This document shows, piece by piece, positions 58,271-64,000 of a DNA stretch of 64,000 bases. Origin of the DNA: Hysterium pulicare CBS 123377 (taxonomy: Eukaryota > Ascomycota > Dothideomycetes > Hysteriales > Hysteriaceae); assembly GCA_000467715.1 (NCBI GenBank), contig AJFK01000776.1, forward strand, positions 1 to 64,000. Reading direction: 5' to 3'. Every line of letters begins with the position of its first letter. The stretch's first letter is position 1. The position numbers and the translations under genes were made by a program. Under the pieces are notes generated by a model that did not search any database, had not been told where the DNA came from, and worked only from the letters and a program-made list of their open reading frames with translations.

Positions 58271-58965
58271 TTGGGTAGGTGCTGCAGGACTAGATAAGAG
58301 ATTCTCTGTCTTTTATAATTAGTTGTTGAAAAAGGATAGGAATGAGCTTTTGCTCTCACCGTTTTAGGACGGAGCGGAAAAACCTCGCGCTGAAGCCAGC
58401 ATTCATCTCAAATCCTTTTTTTCATCGCCTTCCCATCGCTCTTGCATGCTACTCACAATAGTATGTTTCCAGATGGCCCTCATTTGAGCTCCAGAATAAG
58501 TCATGAGGCCACTTCGGCTCCTTGGTATCAATGGTATATTGGCTTTTGCTGTTGACGTAGAGAGTCATCACAACTTCGTCACCATGCTTAATGTGCATCA
58601 ACAGCCGTGATGCAGCCTCTCCGCCAACCCGTGGTCACCGGTAATTCAAACGATATGTTTGGAAGCTGCTAGTTTGAACGACCTAACGGAACTTTTCATA
58701 AGAGCTCCCCTCCCGCCTCTACGCAGGCATGGGCATCACGCATAACTTAGCATCGAAACTCCCTGGAGCGTTCCAAAGCTCATCCTCTCTGATGGCACTA
58801 AGCAGTACCAATGCGAATACTAACAAGAACGGCCCAACACAGTATCATTGGAAGCCATCAACTCGAGCCATACCATCAATGAGAGCGGGAGTAAGACTAA
58901 CCTGACATAGTGCACATAGCAGGACGATTGGAGGCATTCCTGTTGCCAGTCATCCTTTTCTCTTC
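58271..58965. other. Intergenic, nothing recognised
   Basis: About 700 bp between the membrane-protein gene and the catalase remnant; it may include decayed 5' exons of the catalase, but no match was clear. Confidence 0.35.
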
Positions 58966-60401
58966 CAGATGCAACAGCATTTCAATCGACCCAAGACCCT
59001 TGAACGTATGGTTCAACCCTGCGGTTCAGGAGCTTTCGGTTTCTTCGAATGCACCAAGGATATCACTGGGCATATCAAAGCCGATTTCCTGCAAAGCGTT
59101 GGAGAGAAGACATCTATTTTCATTCGATTCTCGACCGTCAGGTTTTTGCCATCAAATTTTACACCGGCGAAGGGGAATGTGAAATCGTTGGGCTGAATTG
59201 GGTGAGTATCGAAGTTGGCTGCAGTCGACGCTTTGCTATTAATGCCAGCCAATCTTCTTTTGCCGCGATCCCATTCAGAGTCCCAACGTCATCCGCTCCC
59301 AGTCTCGTAAGCCGGAGAACTTCCTTCTGGAGTACAACGCGACGTACGATCTTGTCAGCAAAGTACCGGAAAGTAACCATGCTAGCCTCATGTTCCTCAA
59401 CGATTCCGGGATTCCGTAGGGATGGCAGTACAACCATGGATATGGCTGCCCATAGGTCAACGCCGAAGGAAAGCCCGTATACATCAGATATCATTTCATT
59501 GCCAAACACGGTCGTCGTGAGTTCCCTAAAACGAGCCCACTCGCATATTGGGTGAAGGCCCCGACTATTCGAAGCGCGATCTCAGGGAAGCTATGGAGAA
59601 CGGCGAGGAACTTGAATGGACGGCAAATGTTCAAGTTAAACAACCCTAAGGCGTAGATTCGTAAAAGCTTAGATTCGATCCATTTGATGTCTAAAAGGTA
59701 TGGCCAAGAAAGCAGTTCCCAATGCAGAGGTCGTCTGGTCTTGAACACGAACCCAGAAAACTACCATCAAGATAACGAACAGGCTGCCTTCGCTCCCGGC
59801 AGTATAGTCCCAGGTATCGAAGATTATTCGGATCCTCTACTATAGCTTAGGATGTTTTTCTACCGAGACGCCCAATATCATCTTGTGTCAATCTACGACA
59901 AATTCCAGGTAATTAGCCTCTCATGGCGAATTCATTTTCCACGGTCAACTTCTATGGTGCAATGCGGTCGATGCAAACACCGCCGGCAATGCGGACTACG
60001 TGCCAAACAGTTTCTCCAACAAATTTCGTCCAGTTGTTGCGGAGGCATCCTACGAAGTGGGTGATAACATCATGGGTCGGAAGAGCCATTACTGGCATGA
60101 AGGCAAGAAGAGTGAATACGATCAAGCTCGCGAACTTTGGGGACGAGTCTTCAATGATACGCAGTGAAAGAATTCCGTCTCGAATACCGCCAAGTTGCTG
60201 GATTTTGTCAAGTATCCGGAAATTTAGGTAGGTTACGTCTCGCTACGGTAACTCCATCGTCTGCACAAGCTAACAAGCCCTAGACACGGTGCCTGGTGCC
60301 GATCGACAACATCGCTCCAGGATGGCTGCCGCCTTAAGGGTTTATGAATTGCTGCCAAAGAAACAACTCGAGTTCGAGGAAGTGAAGACGTTATTCGAAT
60401 G
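58966..60401 (+). pseudogene. Haem catalase pseudogene
   Basis: Long stretches of a monofunctional catalase are readable in shifting frames: [137 protein letters not shown] and KSEYDQARELWGRVFNDTQ. Stops interrupt it at 59417-59419, 59453-59455, 59843-59845, 60165-60167 and 60225-60227, besides several frameshifts. At least three stops stand where Gln or Arg is expected, consistent with C-to-T changes. The first exon with the distal His region is not found. The gene cannot make an active enzyme. Confidence 0.85.
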
Positions 60402-61451
60402 AGCATAGGAGTGGTGTGAAGAAGAAGGTCAGGCAGAGTCACGGAGGTAGGCTCCCGAATGTTCCACCAAGTATTCCAGTATACGGCGCTTGAGTTTGCT
60501 GATGCTGATAGCACGTCGGCATATCTTGTAACAGCTCAACGATGTCACCGTTTCCGCTTTTTTAGGGTTTGGCCATTGAGCAAACCGATAGTGCCTAATG
60601 AAGACTACGATCCCTATTTTTGGATGTTACCAGTCTGTAAATCTTGGCTCACTTGTAAGCCGGTGCCCCATAGAAGTGCTGCTTCATCTGAATTGTTTTA
60701 GGTAACCCGGAGACCACCCATGTAGGCATTCGAGTTGTGAGTTGAGATGACTTGCTACTCGACACATTTAAGGAAATGCTAGCGAGGGGTGGAGCGAATT
60801 GATGACGTTGGCTTCTTGGGTAGCCACAAACCCTGAATGTGGCCGAGGCCAAATCGGCACTCCATCGAATCATTAAGGCGAGATGGTCCCGTAAGTCAGC
60901 GCACAATGTCCAGAAAAGCTGATGAGTTGTTCCGATGCTCTGACGGGGTACAGGGCTCGAGCGGGGAAGTCGGAAAAGATACTAGATAGAAGGCAAGGCC
61001 GAGGCACGTGCGGTTTGAATCAAGAGCAAGTACTGCAACATGCTCAAAAGGTGACAGCACATCTTTGATCGACCCGACTGCGGTCAGCAGTGAACGAGGT
61101 TTCTCTCAGAAACCATACCTGATACGTCTCAAGCGGGCAAAGGCCCAATGACTAGCGGGCTGCAAATTGCTCGAGCGTCCCGTCGACTACGCCTTTCGCG
61201 CACCTAACGCCAAACCTCCGACCAAACCCTTATCCACAATTCTCACACCGTCTCATCCATCCTTGTCTGCTAGTCCTCTGTCGAATGGGATGCCACAGTA
61301 CAGCAACAGGGCCGGAAATCTTAAAAATGGACCCCAACTGACCTCACCCCTCTTCCTTCGAGGCCTGTACTTCAACTTCTTCGTTTTACTTCCCGATCGA
61401 AATCTTGACTCTGCTCCCTTTCTCGATATTTATTTCCGAAACCTTGCTAAG
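60402..61451. other. Intergenic, nothing recognised
   Basis: About 1 kb upstream of the monooxygenase gene. The plus frame from 61167 is open into the gene, but its N-terminal part is Pro/Ser-rich and looks like 5' UTR. Confidence 0.4.
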
Positions 61452-63150
61452 ATGGATTCCATCAATGGCTGTGCCGATGGTGTTGGACACAGAAATGTAC
61501 AAGAACTCGATGCACTCATCGTTGGTGCTGGCTTTGGAGGCGTGTACCAATTGTGGAAACTCCGCAACGAAGGCTACAATGTCAAACTCGTCGAATCCGG
61601 CTCTGATTATGGGGGTGTCTGGTACTGGAATCGGTACCCGGGCGCGCGAGTTGACAGCACCACTCCGCATTACGAATTCTCGGATCCAGCTCTTTGGGAA
61701 CATTGGACGTGGACCCAACGATTCCCTGGCTCGGCTGAATTGCGTAAGTATTTTGCGCATGTAGCTGACACATGGGATCTCCGAAAGGATACCATATTCA
61801 ACACTTTCGTGAGCGCTGCAACTTGGGACGATGCTGAAAATAAATGGACCGCGAAGACAAAAGATGATGATACATTTAAGGCTAACTATTTGCTCCTAAA
61901 CACTGGCTTCGCCGCGAAACGGTATATCCCTGATTGGAAGGGTATTGATAAGTTCAAGGGCACATGGGTGCATCCATCATACTGGCCCCACGAAGAGCCT
62001 GATCTCAAAGGAAAAAGAGTAGCTGTTATTGGAACAGGTAGCACGGGCGTTCAGATAGCCCAAGAGATTAGTAAAGTTGCAGGGGAACTCGTTGTGTTTC
62101 AACGCACGCCCAATTTCGCTTTACCTATGCGACAAGTAGAGTATCATGGCGATGAGCGAACTCTGCCCAAACCCCAATATCCCAAGCTCTTCGCAGCCCG
62201 TCAAGAGACCTTTAGTGGTTTCACATTCGACTTTCTTCCTCGGTCAACATTCGAAGATACTCCGGAAAAGCGTGCCGAGACTTACGAATCTCTTTGGAAG
62301 GAAGGAGATTTTCACTTCTGGCTGGCTTCGTACCACGACATGCTATTTACCGAAGACGCAAATCGCGAAGCTTATAATTTCTGGCGCGACAAGACCCGAG
62401 CCCGAATTAACGATCCCGAAATGAAGGACATCCTCGCCCCAATGGTTCAGCCGCATGGATTCGGCTGCAAGCGCATTTCCTTGGAGAACGGCTACTTCGA
62501 GATCTTCAACGAGCCGCACGTAAAACTTGTTGATATGATCACTACACCCATTCAGGAGATCACAGAGAAAGGCATCAAGACTACAGAGAAAGATTGGGAG
62601 GTTGACTACGTGATCTGTGCGACAGGATACGATGCCATCACTGGTGGTCTTGCTCAAATTGATATTCGTGGCCCATCTGGGGAGTCTCTCAAGCAGAAAT
62701 GGAGGGATGGCACTGCTACTTATCTCGGCATGTCTGTCTCTGGCTTTCCGAACATGTTCTTCACATACGGTCCGCAAGCGCCGACAGCCTTTTGCAATGG
62801 ACCTACTTGTGCCCAGCTTCAAGGGGACTGGATTATCAGAGTGATAAATTACATGAGAGAGAAAGGGATGACGAAGATCGATGCTGACGGAGAAAGTGAG
62901 AAGAAGTGGGTAGAGGATGTCTGGAACATAGCCAACCGGTCTTTGCTGCCTAAGACAAAATCGGTAAGTTCTCTCCCAGCTGAGGTAGTGAGATAGTATG
63001 GTGACAAAGTCTTCTTCGTAGTGGTACATGGGCGACAATGTTCCGGGGAAGCCAAGAGAGCCCCTAGTTTATCTTGGTGGCGTGCCCATTTACTACAAGA
63101 TCATTCATCAATGTGCCACCGATGGTTATAACGGTTTTAATTTAGACTGA
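61452..63150 (+). CDS. FAD-dependent Baeyer-Villiger-type monooxygenase
   Basis: Inserts oxygen next to ketones, or oxidises N/S atoms, using FAD and NADPH. Join 61452-62963, 63022-63150, 546 aa, the typical size of cyclohexanone-monooxygenase-like enzymes. The first Rossmann motif is ALIVGAGFGGVYQLWKLR at about residue 21. The BVMO fingerprint FxGxxxHxxxW is met exactly by FKGTWVHPSYWP (Phe168, Gly170, His174, Trp178). The second dinucleotide motif is AVIGTGSTGVQIAQE, and the conserved YVICATGYD follows. The end (YLGGVPIYYKIIHQCATDGY) comes from exon 2 after a 58-nt intron. The frame is open to an ATG at 61290, but MDSINGC at 61452 fits the family length. Neighbour to a UstYa-like gene. Confidence 0.9.
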
Positions 63151-63618
63151 AGGCTGCTCGCATGCGACATACTCGCCGTACATAATAGCCAAATGACGGA
63201 TTGCCAGTAATTGCATTGGCATATGTGTGCAAAATGATAACTCATCTCTTACTAGTATGATCCAACGGTTACTTCCGCTACATGCTTTTTTTTTTCGGCC
63301 GTCGGCAGTCATGGACGTCTACTATTCAGCATAATATAGACACTCTCCCCCTCGAAGTCACCCACACCCGAAGCACGGCTGATCTACCTCCACTGAAGTG
63401 AACTACATTTTGCATTGGTTGGGGTTCAAACTCCATCCCAAACTAGTCCATATACACTCGATCGAAGTAGATACCTTTGCAGCAGGTCATGAGAAATGAG
63501 ATGACATGACTATTAACGGGCAGACAAGGTCGATTATCGTTAACACCCATTCGTTATCAGCATCTCTTGCCACCACCTATCCTTTCGCAGGCTTGTAGGC
63601 GACCAACTCCGCTACAAC
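63151..63618. other. Intergenic between convergent genes
   Basis: 470 bp with a T-run near 63285; shared 3' flank, nothing else seen. Confidence 0.4.
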
Positions 63619-64000
63619 TCAACTGAAACCTCCTATCGGTAATCCGTCACCTGGATGGTAATTGTCATTATGCCTTATGCCCATTTCTGGCTCTACGTCG
63701 AAGTAATTAGCTGTGTGCTCCTCCGCCCAATCTCGTAATGCATCCCAATCCTGACACTTCTTGAATTGGCCGTGTCCCAAATCTCTATGTCCTGTGGTCC
63801 AAAGGAGCGTGTCATCGACGTTACACATGACGTATTGTCTTAACGCATCGAAGCAGTGCATGTCATGTGGCCGTGACCAATTCCACTGCGTGCCTTGCTC
63901 AAGGGCTATATAGTGGGACCGGAGCACCTGCTGGGGAAACATTAGGGACTTATGAGGGGTGGCGACAGATTTAGACATACAATACAATGAATACTGTGGT
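63619..64000 (-). CDS. UstYa-like (DUF3328) protein, partial at window edge
   Basis: C-terminal part of a UstYa-family protein; such proteins perform oxidative cyclisation and related steps in fungal RiPP and other secondary-metabolite pathways (for example ustiloxin). The stop is at 63619-63621. The family's metal-binding HxxHC motif is met by HDMHC in SRPHDMHCFDALRQYVMC, and the following DDTLLW agrees with the usual conserved Asp-Thr segment. A likely 3' splice acceptor (CAG before 63930 or 63927) means the open frame beyond it may be intron; the start, the membrane helix and the first HxxHC-type motif would lie outside the window. It converges on the monooxygenase gene. Confidence 0.72.
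   Translation of the reverse strand, partial: PQYSLYCMSKSVATPHKSLMFPQQVLRSHYIALEQGTQWNWSRPHDMHCFDALRQYVMCNVDDTLLWTTGHRDLGHGQFKKCQDWDALRDWAEEHTANYFDVEPEMGIRHNDNYHPGDGLPIGGFS

Noticed and set aside
63280-63300. T-run as a terminator or transposon poly-A tail
   Set aside because: Only about ten T in a row, no flanking duplication and no coding remains of a retroelement.

Overview
The window looks like nuclear DNA of a filamentous ascomycete (Pezizomycotina). Almost every gene is broken by short GT-AG introns of about 46-220 nt, often with CTAAC/CTGAC-like branch sites. There are no operons, and the content is typically fungal: a NACHT/ankyrin NLR, a PTH11-type rhodopsin-domain membrane protein, a UstYa-like protein, CDH-type cytochrome and Pfs2. 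A leotiomycete is my impression from protein style only; I could not run a search. Exon joins in the evidence fields were worked out by hand from splice signals, reading phase and family conservation.

Left half (0-31.5 kb): mostly housekeeping genes. These are a Cid1-like terminal nucleotidyltransferase (-), an isochorismatase-family hydrolase (+) with a partial duplicate of its 5' end 1.3 kb upstream, a C2H2 zinc-finger gene (+), the polyadenylation factor Pfs2 (-) divergent from a HAD phosphatase (+), a decayed fructosamine-3-kinase pseudogene (-), DGAT1 (+), an MGST3/MAPEG protein (+), a saccharopine-dehydrogenase-like oxidoreductase (-), a RING-PHD protein (+), Mediator subunit MED22 (-), PP4 regulatory subunit 3/Psy2 (+) and dihydrofolate reductase (+).

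Middle (31.6-39.2 kb): a metabolic block. It has an ACS-type MFS transporter (-), an FAD aromatic-ring-type monooxygenase (-), an NAD-dependent epimerase/reductase (+), a 5'-truncated alpha/beta hydrolase (-) and a medium-chain (trans-enoyl-reductase-like) oxidoreductase (+). They could serve uptake and oxidation of a small aromatic acid, but that is inference from families and proximity.

Right half (40-64 kb): accessory content. It has a secreted CDH-type cytochrome, two tandem IFI6/IFI27-like small membrane proteins, a DUF829/TMEM53 protein, an Mpv17-family protein, a DUF7708-NACHT-ankyrin NLR whose P-loop sits in a 25-nt microexon, and a repetitive Ser/Pro-rich secreted protein with a complete antisense ORF. 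Then comes a gene-poor, decayed stretch (53-61 kb) with a MITE-like palindrome, a carboxylesterase pseudogene (with a 67-bp tandem duplication), a rhodopsin-domain membrane protein and a catalase pseudogene full of stops. The window ends with a Baeyer-Villiger-type monooxygenase converging on a UstYa-like gene that runs off the edge, possibly the border of a secondary-metabolite cluster.

No convincing tRNA, rRNA, CRISPR array or intact transposon was seen.
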